A DNA stretch of 64,000 nt from positions 248,001 through 312,000 of the forward strand of contig NZ_JACHMN010000003.1 in assembly GCF_014204945.1 (NCBI RefSeq). The letters are read 5' to 3'. This stretch comes from Allocatelliglobosispora scoriae. Lineage in GTDB: Bacteria; Actinomycetota; Actinomycetes; Mycobacteriales; Micromonosporaceae. The notes under the pieces were generated by a model. That model was not told where the DNA came from. It was given only the letters and a program-made list of their open reading frames with translations, and searched no databases. A program made the position numbers and the translations under genes. Shown here one piece after another: positions 35,395 through 42,516 of this stretch; positions within the stretch are counted from its first letter, which is position 1, and each line of letters opens with the position of its first letter.

Positions 35395-36948
35395 ATGACG
35401 GAGATCCCGGCGCGCGCGGACGTAGTGATCATCGGCTCCGGCCACAACGGTCTGGTGGCGGCGATCATGCTCGCCCGTGCCGGGCTCGCCACCGTGGTCC
35501 TGGAGGCCGACAGCACCATCGGCGGCGCCACGCGGACCGAGCGGATCTTCCCCAAGGTGCCGGGCCTGCGCCAGTCCACCGGCTCTTACCTGCTCGGACT
35601 CATGCCGCCCGAGTTGCTCGCGAAGCTCGACGTCCAGATCCCGACCCGGCGGCGTGATCCGCACTACTTCCTCCCGACACCGGGGCCGGTCGGGTCGCCG
35701 TACCTCCTGTTCGGCACCGACCGCGCCGCCGCGCGAGCACAGCTCTCGCCCGCGGACCTCGCGGCCGACGACGCGCTCCAGGCCGAGCTCGCCGACCTGC
35801 GCGAGGACCTCGCGCCCGCGTGGCTCGCCGAGCCCGGGTCCGTCGAGGAGACCGCCGAGCGCTACCTGCGGCCCGCGCTGCGCAAGACCTTCATCCGACT
35901 GGTACGCGGATCCGTCGCCGAGTATCTCGCCGGCTTCGACCTCTCCGAGCTCCTCACCGCGATGTACGCCGTGACCGACGGCCTCTCCGGTGCCCACGCG
36001 GGCCCCGACGACCCCGGCACCGGGCACAACTTCCTGCTGCACAACATGTGCCGCCTGCCCGGCGCGGACGGCACCTGGATGATCGCCGAGGGCGGCATGG
36101 GCCGGGTGGCGGAGATCCTCGCCGGAGCGGCCCGCCGCCAGGGCGCGCAGATCATCGCGAGCACTCCGGTGGCCCAGGTCCTCACCAGCGGGGGAGCGGT
36201 CAGCGGAGTCGCCCTCGCCGACGGCCGGGTGATCGAGACGACGACGGTGCTCGGCGCCTGCGACCCGTTCCGCCTCGCCGAGCTGGCCCCGCTGCCCGCG
36301 GCGCTCGCGGATCACCTGGCGAGCGTGCGGCGTTCCGGCACCACGATGAAGGTCAACCTGGCGCTGAGCGGACTGCCGCGTTTCCGCTGCCTGCCACCGG
36401 ACGCGCCGTCGCCGTTCGGGTCGACGATCCACCTGCTGCCGGAGAGCCTGGGTTCCCCGATGGCGGCCCTGCGCCGGATGTGGGAGCAGGTCCGCGCGGG
36501 CGAGCTGCCCGACGAGCCCACCATCGAGTGGTATGTCCACACCACGGTCGACCCGTCGCTCCAGGACGATGCCGGTCACCACTCCTCGGCCCTGTTCGTC
36601 CAGTCGGTTCCCTACGCCCCCAACGGTGGCTGGGACGCCCAGGTGGACGGCTATGTGGACCGGCTCCTGGAGATCTGCGAGCGCTATGCGCCCGGCACGA
36701 GGTCCCTGGTGGTCGATGTGGCCCCGCTGACCCCGCCGGGCATCGAGCGCCACTTCGGCATCACCGGCGGCCACATCCAGCACCTGGACAACACGTTCGC
36801 CCTCGATCGGCGTATGCCCTACTTCACCGGCGTGGACGGCCTCTACGCAGGCAGCGCAGGCTGCCACCCCGGCGGCGGCGTGACGGGTGCCCCCGGCCAC
36901 AACGCAGCGGTCCGCATCCTCACCGACCTCAACCTCCCTGAATTTTAA
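35395..36948 (+). CDS. FAD-dependent oxidoreductase (phytoene-desaturase/PYROXD2-like)
   Basis: 517-residue flavoprotein. The N-terminal dinucleotide motif ADVVIIGSGHNGLVAAIMLA is followed by LEADSTIGGATRT. WMIAEGGMGRVAEILA and the C-terminal GLYAGSAGCHPGGGVTGAPG complete the FAD site. This pattern belongs to the CrtI/PYROXD2 group of desaturase-like oxidoreductases. Start is the ATG 26 nt after the Rieske fusion gene, and the pair is probably one operon. The last three codons and the TAA lie inside a 57-bp inverted repeat (IR-left), so the C-terminal PEF is encoded by the repeat. Confidence 0.85.
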   Translation: MTEIPARADVVIIGSGHNGLVAAIMLARAGLATVVLEADSTIGGATRTERIFPKVPGLRQSTGSYLLGLMPPELLAKLDVQIPTRRRDPHYFLPTPGPVGSPYLLFGTDRAAARAQLSPADLAADDALQAELADLREDLAPAWLAEPGSVEETAERYLRPALRKTFIRLVRGSVAEYLAGFDLSELLTAMYAVTDGLSGAHAGPDDPGTGHNFLLHNMCRLPGADGTWMIAEGGMGRVAEILAGAARRQGAQIIASTPVAQVLTSGGAVSGVALADGRVIETTTVLGACDPFRLAELAPLPAALADHLASVRRSGTTMKVNLALSGLPRFRCLPPDAPSPFGSTIHLLPESLGSPMAALRRMWEQVRAGELPDEPTIEWYVHTTVDPSLQDDAGHHSSALFVQSVPYAPNGGWDAQVDGYVDRLLEICERYAPGTRSLVVDVAPLTPPGIERHFGITGGHIQHLDNTFALDRRMPYFTGVDGLYAGSAGCHPGGGVTGAPGHNAAVRILTDLNLPEF

Positions 36949-36991
36949 TGCTGGACACGCCGCGAAAACTGCAACAAAAGTCAGGATCAAC
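36935..36991. repeat. 57-bp inverted repeat, left arm
   Basis: Perfect reverse complement of 37964-38020. It contains TGCTGGACACGCCGCG and AACTGCAACAAAAGTCAGG. It carries the last codons and TAA stop (36946-36948) of the flavoenzyme gene. It is noticeably richer in A and T than its surroundings. Confidence 0.97.
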
Positions 36992-37035
36992 TCGAGGTTA
37001 TCCACAGGGGCTGGAAACGGCCACGCGGACCGGCA

Positions 37036-37968
37036 ATGTTGGTCGGCGTGGAGAGATACGCGCTCATCGAGGACGTCGCCGCCGCCCAGGACGGAGTCAT
37101 CACCGCACGTCAATGTATAGAGATCGGTGTCAGCCGGAACCAGATCGCGACGCTCTGTCGGAAAAAGCTGTTGCGGCGGCTCTTCTGGGGCACCTATCTC
37201 GTCAACGCAGATCTCGTCGGCGAGCCGAGTGCTCGAGTCAAGGTTCGATCGGCGCTGCTCAGCGCGGGTGGAGTGGCGATTCGCGACACCGCGGCCGAGC
37301 TGCTCGGGATCGCGGGCGCCTTCCCCGGTGACCGCCCGGTCCACATCGCCTGTCCGGTGGGGAGCGGTCGGCGGCAGCGGGTCGTCGATCGCGAGCTCCG
37401 CTATCACGAGGTCACGCTGCGGCCGAGTGAAATCATCACAGTCGATGGGATGCGGGTCAGTTCGGTTGTGCGTACCCTCGCTGATCTGCTCTTGAGCCTT
37501 GATCGGCTGAGCGCGGTCTCAGCCGTCGACTCCGCGCTGCAGCGCGGGTTGATCCAACCCCAAGACCTCGCGGCGGTACGCGAAACGCTCGCCGGACGCC
37601 ACCGTGCCGAGATGGCGGCCGACCGGATCGCCGAGGTGAACGCGCGAGCGGAGTCGCCGCTGGAGACGAGGGCCCGACTGCGCTGTGTGGACGGCGGTGT
37701 GCCGCCGGATGAGCTGCAGGCGGAGATCCTCGATGTGGACGGGAATTTCCTGGCGCGGGTCGACATGCTGTGGCGTGCCGGGCGGGTGATCGGCGAGGCG
37801 GACGGCGCGGAGTTCCACGATCGTCCGGACGCGCTCTACCGCGACCGTGAGCGGCAGAACGCGTTGATCAGCGCCGGATTCAAGGTCATCCGATTCACGT
37901 GGAAGGACACCATCCGTCCCGGCGACATCCCCGAGATGGTGCGGACCGCGCTGTCCCCGTGGCGTTGA
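37036..37968 (+). CDS. AbiEi-like/DUF559 protein (orphan antitoxin-type regulator with nuclease-like domain)
   Basis: 310-residue protein. The N-terminus (about 5-60: EDVAAAQDGVITARQCIEIGVSRNQ split around residue 25, then LRRLFWGTYLVN) is the AbiEi antitoxin-type winged helix. The C-terminus (about 225-305) matches DUF559, a Vsr-like endonuclease fold: GEADGAEFHDRPDALYRDRE and AGFKVIRFTWKDTI. No AbiEii toxin gene lies next to it, so it is an orphan. ATG start 45 nt inside the left repeat; the TGA lies in the right repeat. The codon choice is slightly less GC-rich than the neighbours. Nuclease activity is possible but unproven; such orphans are common in actinobacteria. Confidence 0.8.
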   Translation: MLVGVERYALIEDVAAAQDGVITARQCIEIGVSRNQIATLCRKKLLRRLFWGTYLVNADLVGEPSARVKVRSALLSAGGVAIRDTAAELLGIAGAFPGDRPVHIACPVGSGRRQRVVDRELRYHEVTLRPSEIITVDGMRVSSVVRTLADLLLSLDRLSAVSAVDSALQRGLIQPQDLAAVRETLAGRHRAEMAADRIAEVNARAESPLETRARLRCVDGGVPPDELQAEILDVDGNFLARVDMLWRAGRVIGEADGAEFHDRPDALYRDRERQNALISAGFKVIRFTWKDTIRPGDIPEMVRTALSPWR

Positions 37969-38020
37969 TCCTGACTTTTGTTGCAGTTTTCGCGGCGTGT
38001 CCAGCATTAAAATTCAGGGA
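37964..38020. repeat. 57-bp inverted repeat, right arm
   Basis: Perfect reverse complement of 36935-36991. It contains the cargo gene's TGA (37966-37968) and, on the reverse strand, the TAA (38007-38009) plus last codons of the sugar isomerase gene. So the same repeat encodes a PEF C-terminus on both flanking genes. Confidence 0.97.
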
Positions 38021-38810
38021 AGTGGGTGGTGTGGCGCGACACCACTGTGGCGATCGTCTCGTTGCCCGGCGCGGCCCAGATCTGCTCGTTGAAGATCTCC
38101 ACCTCGACGTGACCCTCATAACCCGCCGCCAGCACCGCCGCCGTGATCGGGGCGAACTCGATGTGGCCGTCGCCGACGTGGCCTCGGCCGAGCAGGACAT
38201 CCGCCGGCAGCGGCAGGGTCCAGTCGCAGACCTGATAGGCGGAGATCCGCCCGGCCGCCCGCGCGATCTGCTCGAAGAGCTGCGGATCCCACCACACGTG
38301 ATAGGTGTCGACGACGACACCCACCTCCTGCGGCGCGAAGTGCGACGCGAGGTCCAGCGCCTGCCCGAGGGTGGAGACGACGGCCCGATCGGCGCAGAAC
38401 ATCGGGTGCAGCGGTTCGATCGCGAGCCGTACCCCGACCTCCCGCGCATGCGGCACGAGCTGCTCCAACGCGTCGAGCACCAGCGCCCGCGCGCCGGGGA
38501 GGTCCCTGCTGTCCGGGGCGAGCCCGCCGACGACGAGGACGAGTTCGCGGGTGCCGAGCTCGGCGGCTTCGGTGATCGCGGCCCGGTTGTCGGCTTCCCA
38601 GCCCGGTCGGGTGAAGAAGCCCCCGCGGCACAGGCTGGTGACGACGAGCCCGGCGTCGCCAATGATCTTGGCTGCGGCCGCGCCGCCGCCCGCCTCCGCG
38701 ACGCGGTCGCGCCAGACGCCGATGCCGGTGATGCCGGCGTCGACGCAGCCCGCGACGGCCTCGGCGAGGGTGAGGCGTTTGACGGTGGCGGTGTTGAGGG
38801 AGAGTTTCAT
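38007..38810 (-). CDS. Sugar phosphate isomerase/epimerase (TIM barrel)
   Basis: 267-residue AP-endonuclease-2-like TIM barrel, as in xylose isomerase-type and IolE/IolI proteins. MKLSLNTATVKRLTLAEAVAGC, LAIEPLHPMFC, EVGVVVDTYHVWWDP and HVEVEIFNEQIW carry the metal-binding Glu, Asp and His positions. ATG start overlapping the DUF993 gene stop by 4 nt; it is the last gene of a three-gene catabolic operon read towards the cassette. Its last codons and TAA are in the right 57-bp repeat. Confidence 0.85.
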   Translation of the reverse strand: MKLSLNTATVKRLTLAEAVAGCVDAGITGIGVWRDRVAEAGGGAAAAKIIGDAGLVVTSLCRGGFFTRPGWEADNRAAITEAAELGTRELVLVVGGLAPDSRDLPGARALVLDALEQLVPHAREVGVRLAIEPLHPMFCADRAVVSTLGQALDLASHFAPQEVGVVVDTYHVWWDPQLFEQIARAAGRISAYQVCDWTLPLPADVLLGRGHVGDGHIEFAPITAAVLAAGYEGHVEVEIFNEQIWAAPGNETIATVVSRHTTHFPEF

Positions 38811-39853
38811 CCGGTCACCGTCGCGAGGCGGGCGGCGGCGAACTCCGGGTCGGCGAGCGCACCGGCGGCGAGGGCGAGCTCGTGCAGCGTGACCAGGTGC
38901 TCGATGCTGCGGGCGGTCTGGAGCCCGCCGACCATCTCGAAGCGCTCCTGGTGCCCGTTGAGCCAGGCGAGGAAGACGATCCCGGTCTTATAGTTATAGG
39001 TCGGCGGCTGGAAGATGTGCCTGGCCAGCGGGACGGTCGGGTCGAGGACCGCCCGAAACCCGGCGACGTCCCCGCCGGCGAGCAGCTTCAGCGCTCGTGC
39101 GGCCGGTTCGGCGATCGGGTCGAAGACTCCGAGCAGCGCGTCGGAGTAGCCGTGCTCGTCCCCCGCGATCAGCGTCGGGTAGTTGTAGTCGTCGCCGGTG
39201 TAGAGGCGCACCCCGGCCGGCAGCGCCCGCCGGATCGCGATCTCCCGATCCGCGTCGAGCAGCGAGATCTTGATGCCGTCGATGCGGTCGGCGTGGGTCT
39301 TGATCAGCGACAGCACGGTGCCGGTCGCCTCGTCGAGATCGGCGGAGCCCCAGTAACCGTGCAGCGCCGGGTCGAACATGTCGCCCAGCCAGTGCAGGAT
39401 CACCGGCCGCGACGCCTGCGAGAGCAGCTTGCCGTAGACGGCGTGGTAATCGTCCACACTGGTCGCGGTCGCGGCGAGCGCTCGGCTCGCCATCAGGATC
39501 ACGTTGGCGCCGCTCGCCTCCACGACCGCGAGCTGCTCCTCATAGGCGTCGACGATCGCAGCGAGGGTGTGCTCGCCGGGTGCGAGCTGATCGGTCCCCG
39601 CACCACACGCGAGCAGCCCGCCGACCGAGGCCGCCTCGGCGCCGGAGCGCGCGATCAGCTCGCGGGTGGTCGCCCAGTCGAGCCCCATCCCGCGCTGCGC
39701 GGTGTCCATCGCGTCCGCGACACCCAACCCCAGGCTCCACAGGTGGTGCCGAAAGCGCAGGGTCGCGTCCCAGTCCAAGCTGCCATCTCCCCGCGCGCCC
39801 TGCGCCCCTTTGCCGGGTACGACATGAGCCGCCGCATACACCACCCGGTTCAT
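38807..39853 (-). CDS. DUF993 / dihydrodipicolinate synthase-like aldolase
   Basis: 348-residue protein of the DUF993 family, a divergent DapA-like TIM barrel. MNRVVYAAAHVVPGKG starts it; MGLDWATTRELIARSG, VILMASRALAATA, DGIKISLLDADREI (with the position of the Schiff-base Lys) and LYTGDDYNYPTLIAGDEHGYSDALLG are visible in separate parts. ATG start overlaps the upstream oxidoreductase by 4 nt. The family usually accompanies a Gfo/Idh dehydrogenase and a TIM-barrel isomerase, exactly as here, suggesting breakdown of an unknown sugar, inositol derivative or sugar acid. Confidence 0.82.
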   Translation of the reverse strand: MNRVVYAAAHVVPGKGAQGARGDGSLDWDATLRFRHHLWSLGLGVADAMDTAQRGMGLDWATTRELIARSGAEAASVGGLLACGAGTDQLAPGEHTLAAIVDAYEEQLAVVEASGANVILMASRALAATATSVDDYHAVYGKLLSQASRPVILHWLGDMFDPALHGYWGSADLDEATGTVLSLIKTHADRIDGIKISLLDADREIAIRRALPAGVRLYTGDDYNYPTLIAGDEHGYSDALLGVFDPIAEPAARALKLLAGGDVAGFRAVLDPTVPLARHIFQPPTYNYKTGIVFLAWLNGHQERFEMVGGLQTARSIEHLVTLHELALAAGALADPEFAAARLATVTG

Positions 39854-41004
39854 CACGCCTCCAGTTCGGGGATCGTCAGCTTCGTGCCGGTCCGCCAGGA
39901 CTCGATCCCGAGCTCGGCGAGCTGCACGCCCCGGGCGCCGGCGAAGAGGTCGTGGCGGTAGGGCGCGTCGGCGACCACGTGAGCGAGGAACTCCTCCCAC
40001 TGGGTCTTGAAGCCGTTGTCGTACTCGTCGTTCTCCGGCACCTCCGTCCACTGTGCCCGGAAGTCGGTGGTGACGGGGAGGTCGGGGTTCCAGACCGGCT
40101 TCGGGGTGGCGTTGCGGTGCTGGATACGGCAGCCGCGCAGCCCGGCGACGGCGCTGCCGTGGGTGCCGTCGACGTGGAAGGTGACGAGCTCGGTGCGGTC
40201 CACCCGGGTCGTCCAGGACGAGTTGAGCTGGGCGACGATCCCGCCCTCCAACTCGAACACCGCGTAGGCGGCGTCGTCGGCATCCGCCTTGTACTCGTTG
40301 CCGTGCTCGTCGACGCGGGTCGGGATATGCGTACTGGCCTGGGCGTAGACGGTGCGCACCGGGGCGATGACGTGATCGAGCACGTAGCGCCAGTGCGGGA
40401 ACATGTCGAGGATGATCCCGCCGCCGTCGGCGCTGCGGTAATTCCACGACGGCCGCTGGGCGGGCTGCCAATCGCCCTCGAAGACCCAGTAGCCGAACTC
40501 GCCCCGCACCGACAGGATCCGCCCGAAGAAGCCGGAGTCGACGAGCCGCTTCAATTTGAGCAGGCCGGGAAGGTAGAGCTTGTCCTGCACGACGCCGTGC
40601 TTGATCCCGGCGGTGCGAGCGGCGTCGGCGAGAGCGAGCGCGTCGTCGAGCGTCTCCGCGGTGGGCTTCTCGGTATAGATGTGCTTGCCGGCCGCGATCG
40701 CCGTGTGCAGCGCCTCGACGCGGGCGGTGGTGACCTGCGCGTCGAAGTAGATCTCGTTGGCCGGGTCGGCGAGCGCTCCGGCGAGGTCGGTGGTCCAGCG
40801 GGTCAGCCCGTGCATCTGCGCGAGCGCGGCGAGTTTCGCCTCGCTGCGGCCGACGAGGACCGGCTCCGGCCAGACGACGGTGCCGTCGGCGAGGGCGAGC
40901 CCGCCCTGCTCGCGGATGGCGAGGATGGAACGGACCAGGTGCTGGCGGTAACCCATGCGCCCGGTGACTCCGTTCATGACTATGCCGATCGTCCTGCGTG
41001 CCAC
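39853..41004 (-). CDS. Gfo/Idh/MocA-family NAD(P)-dependent dehydrogenase
   Basis: 383-residue oxidoreductase. The Rossmann N-domain (IGIVMNGVTGRMGYRQHL) is followed by the family motif AGKHIYTEKPTAETL, with the catalytic Lys of EKP. The C-domain shows DMFPHWRYVLDHV. First gene of the three-gene operon facing left; it is divergent from a lacI-type gene, with an 18-bp palindrome in the 94-nt gap. GVTGRMG is an unusual variant of the nucleotide loop. Substrate is unknown; likely the first oxidation step of the pathway. Confidence 0.87.
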   Translation of the reverse strand: MARRTIGIVMNGVTGRMGYRQHLVRSILAIREQGGLALADGTVVWPEPVLVGRSEAKLAALAQMHGLTRWTTDLAGALADPANEIYFDAQVTTARVEALHTAIAAGKHIYTEKPTAETLDDALALADAARTAGIKHGVVQDKLYLPGLLKLKRLVDSGFFGRILSVRGEFGYWVFEGDWQPAQRPSWNYRSADGGGIILDMFPHWRYVLDHVIAPVRTVYAQASTHIPTRVDEHGNEYKADADDAAYAVFELEGGIVAQLNSSWTTRVDRTELVTFHVDGTHGSAVAGLRGCRIQHRNATPKPVWNPDLPVTTDFRAQWTEVPENDEYDNGFKTQWEEFLAHVVADAPYRHDLFAGARGVQLAELGIESWRTGTKLTIPELEA

Positions 41005-41053
41005 GCCGGACCCCCTCTCGGTTCAAGCTCTGCCTTTTCCGGCTCGCATTCGT

Positions 41054-41071
41054 GCGGAAAGCGCTTTCCGC
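41054..41071. promoter_or_regulatory. LacI-type operator between divergent genes
   Basis: GCGGAAAGCGCTTTCCGC is a perfect 18-bp palindrome with the central CG typical of LacI/GalR operators. It lies 28 nt before the lacI-type start and 50 nt from the start of the divergent operon. The LacI-type protein is therefore expected to repress both itself and the catabolic operon. Confidence 0.8.
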
Positions 41072-41098
41072 TTGCCCGCGAGGCGGTACGTTACCGGG

Positions 41099-42133
41099 GT
41101 GCCTGAGATTCCGTCAACCGTCACCCTGCAGCAGGTCGCCGACGCGGCCGGCGTCTCGCTCGCCACTGCCTCCCGTGTCCTGCACGGCAGCGGCGGACGA
41201 AGCCCCACCGAGGCGCTCCGAGCCCGGGTCGAGGACGCAGCAACGAGGCTGCACTACGTCTCCAACGGACCCGCGCAGGCGCTGGCCCGATCGACGACCT
41301 CGATCGTCGGCCTGATCGTGCACGACATCGCCGACCCCTACTTCGCCGCGATCGCCGCCGGTGCCATGCGGGCCGCCCGTGCCGAGGACCTGATGGTCAT
41401 GGTCGCGAGCACGTTCCGGGAGCCGAAGCTCGAGCTGGACTATGTCCGGCGCCTGCGTACGCAGCGCGCCCGCGCCATCCTGCTCGCCGGCAGCGCCTTC
41501 ACCACCGGGGAGTTCCTCACCGAACTGGGTGAGGAACTCGCCGCCTACACCGCGCGCGGAGGCAGGGTCGCCGCGATCGGCGGGCACGGCCTCGGTGTCA
41601 GCGCCGTCGAGCCCGAGAACCACGAGGGTGGCCGGGCCGCCGGAGAGCACCTGCTCGCCCTGGGTCACACCGCGATCGGGGTCGTCGCCGGGCCGCCCCA
41701 GCTCGCCGCGGTGACGCATCGGCTCGCCGGATTCCGCGAGGCGCTCGGCCCGCTGCCGTGCCAGGTGGCGACCGCCGACTTCACCCGTGAAGGGGGGCGG
41801 CAGGCCACCCTCGCCCTGCTGGCCGAGCATCCCGAGCTCACCGCGATCTTCGCCCTCAACGACCTGATGGCCCTCGGCGCGATGGCCGCGGCCCGGGAGC
41901 TGGGTCGACGCTGCCCGGAGGAGCTCAGCATCATCGGCTTCGACGACCTGCCGACGGCGGTCGACGCCAACCCGCCGCTCACCACGATCCGGCTGGAGTT
42001 GACGGAGCTGGGCGCCGCCGCGATGTCCCTGGTCCTAGCGGAGGAGACCCAGCCCCCCAGGTCCATCCTCGCTCCCGCCACCCTGATCCCGAGAGCCAGC
42101 ACCGCCCCCGCCCCGGCCCCTGCCTCCAGCTAG
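41099..42133 (+). CDS. LacI-family transcriptional regulator
   Basis: 344-residue repressor. The N-terminal helix-turn-helix VTLQQVADAAGVSLATASRV and hinge VSNGPAQALAR are followed by a periplasmic-binding-protein-like ligand domain (VGLIVHDIADPYFAAIAAGA, AIFALNDLMALGAM, IIGFDDLP). The GTG at 41099 is chosen because the longer frame would run through the operator. It is divergent from the Gfo/Idh-DUF993-isomerase operon; the inducer is probably that pathway's substrate. Confidence 0.92.
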   Translation: MPEIPSTVTLQQVADAAGVSLATASRVLHGSGGRSPTEALRARVEDAATRLHYVSNGPAQALARSTTSIVGLIVHDIADPYFAAIAAGAMRAARAEDLMVMVASTFREPKLELDYVRRLRTQRARAILLAGSAFTTGEFLTELGEELAAYTARGGRVAAIGGHGLGVSAVEPENHEGGRAAGEHLLALGHTAIGVVAGPPQLAAVTHRLAGFREALGPLPCQVATADFTREGGRQATLALLAEHPELTAIFALNDLMALGAMAAARELGRRCPEELSIIGFDDLPTAVDANPPLTTIRLELTELGAAAMSLVLAEETQPPRSILAPATLIPRASTAPAPAPASS

Positions 42134-42140
42134 CCGTCAA

Positions 42141-42360
42141 GATCCCCGCAACTCTTCAAGAGTTGGTGCTAAGCGAGCCCTCGCCGCTGCGTCGGCGGGG
42201 TCCGCGGCGGTGCCCGCGGGCCATGATCGCGCTGTTTCCCGGAAGTAGTCCCCTCGGCAGCGGGCCGAGGGGACTACTTCCGGGAATTAATGCGATCAAG
42301 GTGACATCGCGGGGGTGGGCGGCACCGCTTAGCACCAACTCTTGAAGAGTTGCGGCGATC
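42141..42360. repeat. Palindromic repeat family A, copy 2
   Basis: Inverted 35-nt arms at 42141-42175 and 42326-42360, with one mismatch. Each carries the core CAACTCTTCAAGAGTTGG with GATCGCCG (left: GATCCCCG) outside and GTGCTAAGCG inside. Unlike the other copies, the loop is 150 nt and contains another palindrome, as if something had been inserted between the arms. Confidence 0.92.
42236..42286. repeat. Nested palindrome in the loop of repeat copy 2
   Basis: Perfect 22-nt arms (42236-42257 and 42265-42286) with a 7-nt loop, containing GGAAGTAGTCCCCTCGG. Outside the perfect part, TGATCGC on the left and GCGATCA on the right also pair. It is unrelated to family A. Confidence 0.92.
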
Positions 42361-42436
42361 CTGGCCTGTGTGTCGGGCGCCGTACCGTGCGCTGAGCGCT
42401 GCGTCGCGTGGGCCCCGAGCCCGGCGGAGTTACGGG

Positions 42437-42503
42437 GTCACGGTTTGCAGCGACGCGTGGCCTGGAGCGCCTGTCGACCGGACGGTTTGCTGCAAAGCGT
42501 GAC
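42437..42503. terminator. Imperfect palindrome 3' of glycerate kinase
   Basis: GTCACGGTTTGCAGC (42437-42451) pairs with GCTGCAAAGCGTGAC (42489-42503) with one mismatch, 37 nt apart. It lies 14 nt after the reverse-strand glycerate kinase stop, so a terminator role is likely. Confidence 0.55.
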
Positions 42504-42516
42504 GGTGAGGTGGCCG

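Larger units (their letters stand above)
36935..38020. mobile_element. Inverted-repeat-bounded AbiEi/DUF559 cassette
   Basis: A 1,086-bp unit bounded by perfect 57-bp inverted repeats with one gene inside. There is no transposase gene and no obvious target-site duplication (flanks CTCAACC and AGTGGGT). The repeats encode the ends of three genes: the flavoenzyme to the left, the sugar isomerase to the right, and the cargo gene itself. Two readings are possible. It may be a non-autonomous mobile unit, or a long palindromic terminator between two convergent genes into whose loop the cargo gene was inserted. Homologous recombination between the arms would invert the gene. Confidence 0.65.
42134..42516. 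other. Gene-free region packed with palindromes
   Basis: 383 bases between the convergent lacI-type gene and glycerate kinase. No gene is visible. It holds a family A repeat pair (42141-42175 and 42326-42360), a second unrelated palindrome nested in its loop (42236-42286), and a third imperfect one (42437-42451 with 42489-42503). Confidence 0.85.

Noticed and set aside
36949-37000. Short open frames starting MLDTPRKLQQKSGST in both repeat arms
   Set aside because: The same short sequence is read from both arms only because they are identical; there is no ribosome-binding site and no further similarity.
37036-37968. Type IV toxin-antitoxin pair AbiEi/AbiEii
   Set aside because: Only the AbiEi-like part is present; the adjacent genes are metabolic and no AbiEii nucleotidyltransferase is seen.
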